From NCBI RefSeq assembly GCF_008123515.1, contig NZ_VSSR01000013.1:124001-188000 (forward strand): a stretch of 64,000 nucleotides of DNA. The letters are read 5' to 3'. The translations under genes were made by a program, and so were the position numbers. Under the pieces are notes generated by a model, which worked only from the letters and a program-made list of their open reading frames with translations, did not search any database and was not told the DNA's origin. This DNA comes from Bradyrhizobium cytisi. GTDB lineage: Bacteria > Pseudomonadota > Alphaproteobacteria > Rhizobiales > Xanthobacteraceae. Of the stretch, positions 57,209-64,000 are shown one piece after another (the stretch's first letter is position 1; every line of letters starts with the position of its first letter).

Positions 57209-58003
57209 ATGCGCGAATTGTTCGAAGAAGCAGCCGGCCAACCCCCGCCGGATCCGCGGGAATCGGCGCGTGCGTCCGCGCGGACGCCGCGGCGCAAGCG
57301 CTTCTACAAGGATGTGGGCATCGCCGAGGTCGAGGGCGGGTTCGCTATCACGCTCGACGGCAAGCCGATCCGGACGCCGTCTGCCCGCCAGGTGGTGATC
57401 CCCGCGCGGGGGCTGGCCGATGCCGTGGCCGCGGAATGGGCCGCGCAGGGCGAGGCGATCGATCCCGTGACCATGCCGCTGACGCGGATCGCCAACAGCG
57501 TGGTCGAGGGCGTGGTCGATCGCGTCGAGCTTGTCATCGATGACCTCGCAAAATATTTCGAGACCGATCTGCTGTTCTATCGCGCCGGCCACCCCGAGGG
57601 GTTGGTCGCGCGCGAGGCCGCGCATTGGGACCCCGTGCTGTTCTGGGCCGCGGAGGCGCTGGGCGCGCATTTCATCCTGTCCGAGGGGATCGTGCACGTG
57701 AGGCAGCCGGACGAGGCGCTCCGGGCCGCCCGCGCCGCGCTGCCGGGGGATGCCTGGTCGGTCGCCGCCCTCCACATCGTGACGACCCTGACCGGCTCGG
57801 CTCTGCTGGCGCTGGCGCTGGCCCATGGCGTGCGTGACGCCGGCCAGGTCTGGGCCGCCGCCCATGTCGACGAGGACTGGAACACCGACCAGTGGGGCAT
57901 GGACGAGGAGGCGGCCGCCCGTCGGGCCACGCGCTTGCGGGATTTCGAGGCCGCCTTCGCGGTGCTGGCGGCCGTGAACCCACCCGGGGCCAAAGGTCCT
58001 TAA
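57209..58003 (+). CDS. ATP12-family chaperone
   Basis: A 264-residue ATP12 protein, starting MRELFEEAAGQPPPDPRES, with the conserved RRKRFYKDVGIAEVEGGFAITLDGKPIRTP and FETDLLFYRAG segments and the C-terminal VAALHIVTTLTGSALLALAL. ATP12 helps assemble the F1 ATPase alpha subunit in mitochondria and alphaproteobacteria. ATG 57209 gives the conserved N-terminus; the frame continues to 57044 without homology. No F1 genes lie in the window. Confidence 0.88.
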   Translation: MRELFEEAAGQPPPDPRESARASARTPRRKRFYKDVGIAEVEGGFAITLDGKPIRTPSARQVVIPARGLADAVAAEWAAQGEAIDPVTMPLTRIANSVVEGVVDRVELVIDDLAKYFETDLLFYRAGHPEGLVAREAAHWDPVLFWAAEALGAHFILSEGIVHVRQPDEALRAARAALPGDAWSVAALHIVTTLTGSALLALALAHGVRDAGQVWAAAHVDEDWNTDQWGMDEEAAARRATRLRDFEAAFAVLAAVNPPGAKGP

Positions 58004-58057
58004 CGAGAGGTTTACGAGGGGACCTTAGGGTGGGAACAGCACGCCCTGGGCCCTGAG

Positions 58058-59683
58058 ATGCCGACGCCGATAAGCTCGATCGTTCCCGTCAGTGCCGCCA
58101 GCCCCGTGGCTGATGCGGCGACGCCCGATCTTGTGCTGCAGGCCGGCAGCGTCGTCGATGCCAGGGTCGTCAGCGTGCTCGCCGACAATCTGGTGCGGAT
58201 CGCGATCGCCAATCTGTCGATGGACGTGATGTCCGAGGTGTCGCTGACCCCAGGGCAAAATCTCCAGCTCGCGGTGTCGCAGAACGACGGCACGATTCGT
58301 CTCGCTGTGGTCAACGGAGCAGGCGAGGCGAGCGCCGATCAGGTCACGCTGACGCCGACTGCCGCCACGCTGGTCGACAGCCCATCGCTTGCGCCATCCG
58401 CGACGGCGGCCCGCAATCCCCTGACGCCGACCGAGCAGGTCGCCGTCACCGCAGCATCGGCCGAGGCCGTGACCAAGCAGGGCAGCCAGGCACCGCTGTT
58501 CGCCAATCTGGCCTCCGTCGTGGCCGGTAGCGATCTGCCTGATGGCCTGAAGCAGGCCGTGCTCGATGTGCTGGCGCAACAGACGCCGCTCAACACCGTG
58601 CTCGGTGGCGACGATATCGAATCCGCCTTCCAGAAGTCCGGCCTGTTTCTCGAGGCCTCGCTTGCCGCAGGCACGATGCCGCCGTCAGGCGCGGTGCCCG
58701 ACCTGAAGGCCGCGCTGCTGGTGCTGCGCCAGACGCTGGCCGCAACATCAGGCACGCTCGAGACCAGCGCGCCACCGACACAGGCCGTTGCTGTTGCGAC
58801 GAACGCCGTCACTACTCCGCAGGCCGAAAGCTCGCCGCCTCAAGCTGCAGGCGAAGCGGTGCAAGCGCCGCTGCCTGACGCAGAGATAGCCCAATCGCCG
58901 CAAATGCAGCGCAACGCCAATGTTGCGGCCGCCGTGCTTGCCGACATGATCGACGCACCGCAAGCGGCGTTGCCGCGGACGATCTCCGCAGGCCTTGCCG
59001 CGAGCCTGCTGCAAGAGGTCACGCAAAACCTGCCGCGCCTGACCGGCAATGTGCCGGGCGCCACCAAGGCCGTACCTGACGGCCACGCCTTCGAAGCGGC
59101 CGCGCGTACGACGACGCCACCGCCGTTTCGCGGTGCGTTGCCGGCGCCGCAAGCGGTCGCCTCGCCATCGCTCACGCCGAACACGCCGCTCGCCGCGAGC
59201 GTACATCGTCTGCTCGTCGACACCGATGCGGCGATCGCGCGGCAGACGCTGCTGCAGGTCGCCTCGCTGCCCGACCGCCTCGATGCCAGCGGCCATCGCA
59301 TCGATCCGAGCATGCCGCAATGGAATTTCGAGATTCCGTTTGCGACGGCGCAGGGCACCGCGATGGCGCAGTTCGAGATCTCGCGCGACGGCGGCAACGA
59401 GCAGGCCGATCCCGCCAAGCGCGCCTGGCGCGCACGCTTCACGCTCAATGTCGAGCCGAGCGGACCCGTGCACGCGCTGATCACGCTCAACGGTGACAAG
59501 ACCCTCGTGCGGATGTGGGCCGAGCGGCCGGCGACGGCACAGCAACTCCGCGCCGGGATCGGCGAGCTCAATCAGGCGCTGACCAAAGCCGAGCTCAAGC
59601 CCGGCGATATCGTCGTGCGCGACGGCACGCCGCCGCAAGCACCGCCGGCGCGTGCCGGGCATTTCCTGGATCGCGCCACATGA
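58058..59683 (+). CDS. FliK-like flagellar hook-length control protein
   Basis: A 541-residue Ala/Pro/Gln-rich protein. The N-terminal half is low-complexity with no fixed fold visible; residues about 410-510 resemble the FliK C-terminal substrate-switching domain ([58 protein letters not shown]). FliK measures hook length and switches the FlhB export gate. No other flagellar structural genes are near, only the FlhB-tail-like gene that overlaps its stop (ATGA). Start ATG 58058 has a weak ribosome binding site. Confidence in the FliK family is moderate because only the C-terminus is diagnostic. Confidence 0.7.
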   Translation: MPTPISSIVPVSAASPVADAATPDLVLQAGSVVDARVVSVLADNLVRIAIANLSMDVMSEVSLTPGQNLQLAVSQNDGTIRLAVVNGAGEASADQVTLTPTAATLVDSPSLAPSATAARNPLTPTEQVAVTAASAEAVTKQGSQAPLFANLASVVAGSDLPDGLKQAVLDVLAQQTPLNTVLGGDDIESAFQKSGLFLEASLAAGTMPPSGAVPDLKAALLVLRQTLAATSGTLETSAPPTQAVAVATNAVTTPQAESSPPQAAGEAVQAPLPDAEIAQSPQMQRNANVAAAVLADMIDAPQAALPRTISAGLAASLLQEVTQNLPRLTGNVPGATKAVPDGHAFEAAARTTTPPPFRGALPAPQAVASPSLTPNTPLAASVHRLLVDTDAAIARQTLLQVASLPDRLDASGHRIDPSMPQWNFEIPFATAQGTAMAQFEISRDGGNEQADPAKRAWRARFTLNVEPSGPVHALITLNGDKTLVRMWAERPATAQQLRAGIGELNQALTKAELKPGDIVVRDGTPPQAPPARAGHFLDRAT

Positions 59684-59943
59684 GCGAGGAGTCCAAGCTT
59701 GCAATCGCGCTGCACTACGAGAAGGGCAGCGGCGCGCCTGTTGTCGTCGCCAAGGGCAAGGGCACGATCGGCGCCAAGATCGTCGAGATCGCAAAAGCCC
59801 ACGACATCCCGATCGAGGAGAACGAGATCCTGGCCGGCGCGCTCTCCAAGATCGAGCTCGGCGAGGAGATTCCGCCTGATCTTTATAAGGCCGTGGCTGA
59901 GGTTCTCGTATTCGTGCTGCGGCTGTCGGGGCGGGTGCGCTAG
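59680..59943 (+). CDS. Stand-alone FlhB C-terminal domain homologue (FlhX-like)
   Basis: An 87-residue protein that aligns with the cytoplasmic C-terminal domain of FlhB/YscU-type export gates: [22 protein letters not shown], then IREIA-like [45 protein letters not shown]. FlhB has NPTH at the autocleavage site directly before this region; here the matching position reads [10 protein letters not shown], with no NPTH, so cleavage is not expected. It has no membrane segments. The start overlaps the FliK-like stop by four bases (ATGA), pointing to joint function in export switching. Confidence 0.82.
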   Translation: MSEESKLAIALHYEKGSGAPVVVAKGKGTIGAKIVEIAKAHDIPIEENEILAGALSKIELGEEIPPDLYKAVAEVLVFVLRLSGRVR

Positions 59944-59972
59944 CGCATGAAGCTGGCGCGCATCTCTCCGCG

Positions 59973-60052
59973 CGTCATTGCGAGCGCAGCGAAGCAATCC
60001 AGAGTCCCTCCGCGGAAAGATTCTGGATTGCTTCGCTGCGCTCGCAATGACG
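59973..60052. repeat. Perfect 31-bp inverted repeat
   Basis: Arms at 59973-60003 (starting CGTCATTGCGAGCGCAGC) and 60022-60052 (ending GCTCGCAATGACG) are exact inverse complements over 31 bp with an 18-base loop. It follows the FlhB-tail-like gene by 29 bp. The string resembles a palindrome frequent in Bradyrhizobium intergenic regions (recalled, not searched). A degraded half of the GTAGGGTGGGC family lies just beyond, near 60086-60124. Confidence 0.92.
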
Positions 60053-60187
60053 GAGCATGTGGCCTCTATCCCAGCTTGAACAGAAGTGGGGTGCGCAAAG
60101 GCGCGTAGCGCTGTGCCCACCATGCCGCTGACGCAAGCGTGCCTTGCCGATATCGGCGCGATCTAGCTTAGCGGCGGCAGCGCTGGG

Positions 60188-60670
60188 CTAACGCCGTTCC
60201 AGCGCCAACGAAACGTTCGTGACGTTGGTGCCCTGCGGACGGATCGATACAGTTTGCCGTCCGCCGCGCGTTGTCAGGGACAGATTGGCGGAGAAGTTAT
60301 CGCCCCGTGCGGCCGCGTCGACATGATCGCCGCTCGCACGGCCCGAGATCGTGCCGGATGCGTTGCGGGTGGCTTCGCGCCACGACCCGGAAACGGCGCC
60401 GGCCTGATACTCGACGTCACCGGCGAGATCGAAATTGTAGCTCTCGCTCGCGCATCTCAGATTGAGGCCAAGCTGGGCGCTGCCGTTGGCGACATTGTAG
60501 GTTGCGCGGCAGCGCAGCCGCTCCTGCCCGCCGTCCGTCGTGCTCAATACTCCACTGCCAGACCATGAGCCGGCCATGGCGGCGAAGGGGGATGCGGCGC
60601 TGGCCGTACCAAAGGGGAGGCACAACGTCACCACAACTAACCCTGCTCGTGCGATAGTTGACCCAGACAT
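60188..60670 (-). CDS. Hypothetical secreted protein
   Basis: A 160-residue protein from ATG 60670, which has AGGAG upstream, starting with a signal peptide (STIARAGLVVVTLCLPFGTASA). The mature part is beta-rich with many Gly, Ser and Thr and two conserved-looking cysteines (RLRCRATY and NLRCASES) likely to form a disulfide. I recognise a pattern of small exported alphaproteobacterial hypotheticals but no known function. The frame extends 12 codons further upstream without a better start. Confidence 0.72.
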   Translation of the reverse strand: MSGSTIARAGLVVVTLCLPFGTASAASPFAAMAGSWSGSGVLSTTDGGQERLRCRATYNVANGSAQLGLNLRCASESYNFDLAGDVEYQAGAVSGSWREATRNASGTISGRASGDHVDAAARGDNFSANLSLTTRGGRQTVSIRPQGTNVTNVSLALERR

Positions 60671-60826
60671 CGCAGGATCTCCTGTCTCGATTGATGATCG
60701 TTTCAACGCGCGGAACCCGAAGCGGTTTCTCGGAGTTCCACGGAAGTCCGGCTGGATGGCGAGACGATTTGACCGCGCGGTCGATGCCCGGCTTCCCCCT
60801 GCGTACGTCGGAAGACCGGCGTCCGG

Positions 60827-61819
60827 CTACCCCAGCTTGAACAGCGCCTGGAGGAAATCGACCACCGCCTTGCGGGACGCGGCGGCGGTTGTGGGGTTGC
60901 CGCCGACATGCGGGTTGAGCTCGACGCAAGTGTCCTTGTAGGTGAAGGGCGCGTTGGTATCGCCGTTCATCAGCACGCCGCCGTCACCTTCCTTGATATG
61001 GCAGTTGCGCACAGTCTGCGCGTTGGCCGACACCGTAACCGCGTTGACGCCGAGCAGGCCGCTGTCAAAGCCGTGCGCGCTGTCGGGGTATTCCGTGAGC
61101 ACGACATCGCGCCCGGCGGCCTTGAGCCGCTCGACGAAGGCCTTGCAGCTCTTCACGGGATTATAATCGTCCGGTGTGCCGTGGAAGATGCGGATCGGGC
61201 GCGCCGCGACCTCGATGTCGGTCTGATAGGTCGTCGAGCAGTCCGGATAGAACGGAATGTAGGCTGCGAACTGCACGCCGGACTTGTTCCAGAGCTTGTT
61301 GAAGCGGTCGAGGCTCGCATACAGAGCCGCCTGTCCTCCGCGTGAAAAACCCATCAGCACGATGCGGTCAGGATCGACGCGGGGATGCTTCGCCAGGATC
61401 TCGAGCGAGTTGTAAATGTCGATGATCAGATTGAGCCGGCCGAGCAAGGCTTGGTTCGGCCCCGTCACCGTCAACCCGCGGCCGGTGAAACCATCGATCA
61501 CGAAGGTCGAGATGCCCATGGCATTGAATTCGTGCACCCAGGCTTCGGTGGTGGCGCCGACGCCGCTCGAGCCGTGCATCAGCACCACGACCGGCATCTT
61601 GCCTGACCCTTGCGCGACGCGAAATTCGCCCGCAACCGTGACCGGCTTGCCGGCCGCGGCATCGCCGCTGAGGAATTGCTGGTCGGAGAGGGTGAGGGAC
61701 GGGATCGGGAATATCTCGGTTCGGGCCGGAGCTTCCTTGGGAAGCGATTGAGCGCTGGCGAGCACGGTGGAAGCGCAGAGCGCAATGATCGCTGCAGCGA
61801 CGCGGAATGCTGTCGGCAT
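60827..61819 (-). CDS. Secreted alpha/beta hydrolase (dienelactone-hydrolase-like)
   Basis: A 330-residue protein with a signal peptide (MPTAFRVAAAIIALCASTVLASA, 1-23). Nucleophile elbow GFSRGG holds Ser159, the oxyanion segment is LMHGSSG (80-86), the acid is Asp217 or 218 (HGTPDDYNP) and the base His249 (DSAHGFD). It is therefore a serine hydrolase rather than a cysteine-type dienelactone hydrolase. Cys193, Cys225 and others could form disulfides in the periplasm. AGGGGAGG precedes ATG 61819 at good spacing. Substrate unknown. Confidence 0.85.
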   Translation of the reverse strand: MPTAFRVAAAIIALCASTVLASAQSLPKEAPARTEIFPIPSLTLSDQQFLSGDAAAGKPVTVAGEFRVAQGSGKMPVVVLMHGSSGVGATTEAWVHEFNAMGISTFVIDGFTGRGLTVTGPNQALLGRLNLIIDIYNSLEILAKHPRVDPDRIVLMGFSRGGQAALYASLDRFNKLWNKSGVQFAAYIPFYPDCSTTYQTDIEVAARPIRIFHGTPDDYNPVKSCKAFVERLKAAGRDVVLTEYPDSAHGFDSGLLGVNAVTVSANAQTVRNCHIKEGDGGVLMNGDTNAPFTYKDTCVELNPHVGGNPTTAAASRKAVVDFLQALFKLG

Positions 61820-61890
61820 CGGATCCTCCCCTATGATCTTTGGGAAGTAGATCAACGGGAGTGCGCGCTGTCAATTTGCGCGCGGGCGCC

Positions 61891-62487
61891 TCACGTCTTG
61901 TCGGCCGTATTCTCCGCGGTCAGCGCCTGGTCGATGGCGAAGCCGCCGATCTCGCTCATCGCCTGTGAGATCACGTCGCCCTTCCGCGCAAAGCCGCTGG
62001 AGAGATAGTCGAACTGGGTGCGCGCCAGCCGCAGCACCTCGATCGGCACGGAAACGGCGGTCTCGTTGAAGCTGTCGACGGAGGCGCGCAGCGTGTCGAG
62101 CTCGGTCGAGAGCTTGCCAATATGGCTTTCCGCATTTTGCATCAGGCCGAGCAGCTTGCCGCGCTCGGCGTCGAACGTGGCCCGCTCGGCGGCTGCGGCC
62201 GAGGTCACCTCGGCAAGCTGCGCCCGCAGTGCGGCGATCTGGCTGACCATGGCGTCGGAGGCGAGCTCGGCGGCCTCGCGCAGCTCGGCATGGCGCGTGT
62301 TCTCTTCCTGTTGCTGGTGATAGAGCCGCTCAGCCGTCATCGCCCGCTGCGCCAGCGACTCGATCAGGCTTGCCGCGCGCAGCAGCATCTCGCCGTTCCG
62401 CCCCGACACCATGCTGGCCATCCGCCGCAGGAAACCGGTGGTCTCGGACGCGCTGTTCGGAAGCAGGGGAACGACCGTGGCGGACAT
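61891..62487 (-). CDS. Hypothetical coiled-coil protein
   Basis: A 198-residue protein without recognised domain, starting MSATVVPLLPNSASETTGFL. Residues about 60-135 are predicted coiled coil, rich in Ala, Glu, Leu and Gln (for example REAAELASDAMVSQIAALR, ERGKLLGLMQNAESHIGKL). No signal peptide or membrane helix. Function unknown. The frame is open 37 codons upstream; ATG 62487 is chosen by the loss of plausible composition beyond it, although its ribosome binding site is weak. Confidence 0.65.
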   Translation of the reverse strand: MSATVVPLLPNSASETTGFLRRMASMVSGRNGEMLLRAASLIESLAQRAMTAERLYHQQQEENTRHAELREAAELASDAMVSQIAALRAQLAEVTSAAAAERATFDAERGKLLGLMQNAESHIGKLSTELDTLRASVDSFNETAVSVPIEVLRLARTQFDYLSSGFARKGDVISQAMSEIGGFAIDQALTAENTADKT

Positions 62488-62650
62488 GAGGTGATGCTTG
62501 CAGCCGGACGTGATGACCGCCGCCGTACCGACTGAGCTCACGCAACATTCGGCGCCTGATCGAAAGGGGAGCAAGCCTGAATCGGCAGGCCCGGTCAACC
62601 GGCCAGCGGCGACAAAATGGCGGCCATCCCGCCGCTAAAGCGCGCAAGCC

Positions 62651-63055
62651 TCAGGCGTCTTTCTGCCGGCCGATCCGCCCGAGATGAGTGAAGCCGAAGC
62701 CGGCCGAATATTTCAGGCCATAGCCCAGCGCCCGGTCGATGCCGATATGGGCGAGCCAGATCAAGGCGATGGACAAGGTGAGGGGCGAGGCGAAGCCGAA
62801 GCCCAGCGTCATCAGCGTCACCGGCGCCATGTAGCTGTGGGCGGCGTTGTAGACCAGCGCGCCAAATCTGGCGTCGGACAGATAGGCCAGGAAGCTCAGA
62901 TCTGGCACGAAAAACAGCAGGGCAAAGACCAGCCAGGAGCCGCCCCAGACCGCGTAAAGCATCACCATCCCTACGAACAGGGTCAGCCCCTCCACGCGGA
63001 GCAGGATGTTGACGCCGCCTGTCGCAGCCCCGGTCTCGGCAGCTTGCTCGTCCAT
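62651..63055 (-). CDS. DUF4260 family membrane protein
   Basis: A 134-residue protein with about three to four membrane helices. DUF4260 hallmarks are LLRVEGLTLFVGMVMLYA, FVPDLSFLAYL and WLAHIGIDRALGYGLKY near the end. Family function is unknown. It starts MDEQAAETGAATGGVNILL at ATG 63055 and is divergent from the carboxylase gene, with 149 bp between. Confidence 0.88.
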   Translation of the reverse strand: MDEQAAETGAATGGVNILLRVEGLTLFVGMVMLYAVWGGSWLVFALLFFVPDLSFLAYLSDARFGALVYNAAHSYMAPVTLMTLGFGFASPLTLSIALIWLAHIGIDRALGYGLKYSAGFGFTHLGRIGRQKDA

Positions 63056-63204
63056 GGTCGCCTCCCAGGCAAAACTTTGTAATTCCTTGCGCTTTCACGC
63101 TGCGGCAAGGCAGCCCTGCGGCGCCGAAAGCCGCTTTCCGGCTTACAAAATGCCGTGTTAGAACCCCCGGCAATCGCATTTAGGCTAAGAACTGGCGGGA
63201 GCAA

Positions 63205-64000
63205 ATGAAGAATATCCTGGACGCCCTTGAAGACCGTCGTGCCGGCGCAAAGCTCGGCGGCGGCGAGAAGCGCATCGAGGCGCAGCATGCCCGCGGCAAG
63301 CTGACCGCGCGCGAGCGCATCGAGCTCTTGCTCGACAAGGGATCGTTCGAGGAATTCGACATGTTCGTCGAGCACCGCTCCATCGAGTTCGGCATGGAGA
63401 AGAACAAGATCCCCGGCGACGGCGTCGTCACCGGCTGGGGCACCGTCAACGGCCGCAAGACTTTTGTGTTCGCGAAAGATTTCACCGTATTCGGCGGCTC
63501 GCTGTCCGAGACCCATGCGCTGAAGATCACGAAACTCCAGGACATGGCGATGAAGGCGCGGGCGCCCATCATCGGTCTCTATGACGCGGGTGGCGCGCGC
63601 ATCCAGGAAGGCGTCGCCGCGCTTGCCGGCTATTCCTACGTGTTCCGCCGCAACGTGCTGGCCTCGGGCGTGATCCCGCAGATCTCCGTCATCATGGGCC
63701 CCTGCGCCGGCGGCGATGTCTATTCGCCTGCGATGACCGACTTCATCTTCATGGTGAAGAACACCAGCTACATGTTCGTCACCGGCCCCGACGTGGTGAA
63801 GACCGTGACCAACGAGGTCGTCACGGCGGAAGAGCTCGGCGGCGCCTCGGTGCACGCCACGCGCTCCTCGATCGCGGACGGCGCGTTCGAGAACGACGTC
63901 GAGACGCTGCTGCAGATGCGCCGCCTGATCGACTTCCTGCCATCCAACAACACCGACGGTGTGCCGGAATGGCCGAGCTTCGACGACATCGGCCGCCTCG
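63205..64000 (+). CDS. pccB: Acyl-CoA carboxylase beta subunit, cut by the window edge
   Basis: The first 265 residues of a carboxyltransferase beta subunit (about half). It begins [20 protein letters not shown], with the conserved [16 protein letters not shown] substrate loop ([20 protein letters not shown]), [16 protein letters not shown] and [14 protein letters not shown]. These segments fit propionyl-CoA carboxylase beta better than bacterial AccD; methylcrotonyl-CoA carboxylase beta is less likely. GCGGGAGC precedes ATG 63205. The partner biotin-carboxylase alpha subunit is expected downstream, outside the window. Confidence 0.87.
   Translation, partial: MKNILDALEDRRAGAKLGGGEKRIEAQHARGKLTARERIELLLDKGSFEEFDMFVEHRSIEFGMEKNKIPGDGVVTGWGTVNGRKTFVFAKDFTVFGGSLSETHALKITKLQDMAMKARAPIIGLYDAGGARIQEGVAALAGYSYVFRRNVLASGVIPQISVIMGPCAGGDVYSPAMTDFIFMVKNTSYMFVTGPDVVKTVTNEVVTAEELGGASVHATRSSIADGAFENDVETLLQMRRLIDFLPSNNTDGVPEWPSFDDIGRL

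Overview
This window is a stretch of alphaproteobacterial chromosome. It is GC-rich, and the gene order, protein sequences and several families of intergenic palindromes look like Bradyrhizobium or a close relative in the Nitrobacteraceae. That genus call is inference from recognised sequences; no database search was run. Most of the window (about 6 to 45.5 kb) is the transcription and translation core on the plus strand: tRNA-Trp, secE-nusG, rplK-rplA, rplJ-rplL, rpoB-rpoC, the str operon (rpsL-rpsG-fusA-tuf), the S10 and spc operons (rpsJ through secY), adk, and the alpha operon (rpsM-rpsK-rpoA-rplQ).

Layout. 1-6 kb: the end of an argE-like deacetylase gene, a 1-kb repeat-rich gap without genes, two short-chain dehydrogenases flanking a histidine phosphatase, and a class C beta-lactamase-like serine hydrolase. 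6-20 kb: tRNA-Trp, secE, nusG, L11, L1, an embedded 2-hydroxyacid dehydrogenase behind a terminator, L10, L7/L12, RpoB, RpoC and a strong terminator. 20-25.5 kb: a non-ribosomal insert made of an FAD amine-oxidase-like/methyltransferase fusion, an ABC exporter with very acidic ends, and a convergent FAD oxidoreductase whose poly-serine tail is the antisense reading of the exporter's acidic tail. 25.5-45.6 kb: the str, S10, spc and alpha gene blocks with secY and adk; the adenylate kinase carries a histone-H1-like lysine/alanine tail. 45.6-64 kb: accessory and housekeeping genes, namely an SDR, a DUF1330 protein, a ClC antiporter, hisC, a quinone-oxidoreductase-like MDR with a divergent HxlR regulator, a porin, a DegP-type protease, rarA, an RluA-type pseudouridine synthase, an ATP12 chaperone, a FliK-like/FlhB-tail-like pair, secreted proteins, a coiled-coil protein, a DUF4260 membrane protein and the start of an acyl-CoA carboxylase beta subunit.

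How it works together. The core encodes the RNA polymerase alpha, beta and beta-prime subunits, NusG, the SecY and SecE translocon subunits, two elongation factors and most large and many small ribosomal proteins, usually with 0-50 bp gaps or 1-8 bp overlaps, so expression must be largely polycistronic. Control points visible in the sequence are hairpins after rplA, within rplL-rpoB, between rpoB and rpoC, after rpoC, between rpsK and rpoA, and after rplQ.

The most interesting non-standard items are the adk tail, the poly-Ser/poly-Asp overlapping gene pair within an unassigned redox/methyltransferase/exporter cluster, three related palindromes placed directly after the tuf, rpsM and rpoA stop codons, a terminator-like switch before rpoA, and the orphan FliK/FlhB-tail pair lacking the NPTH cleavage motif.
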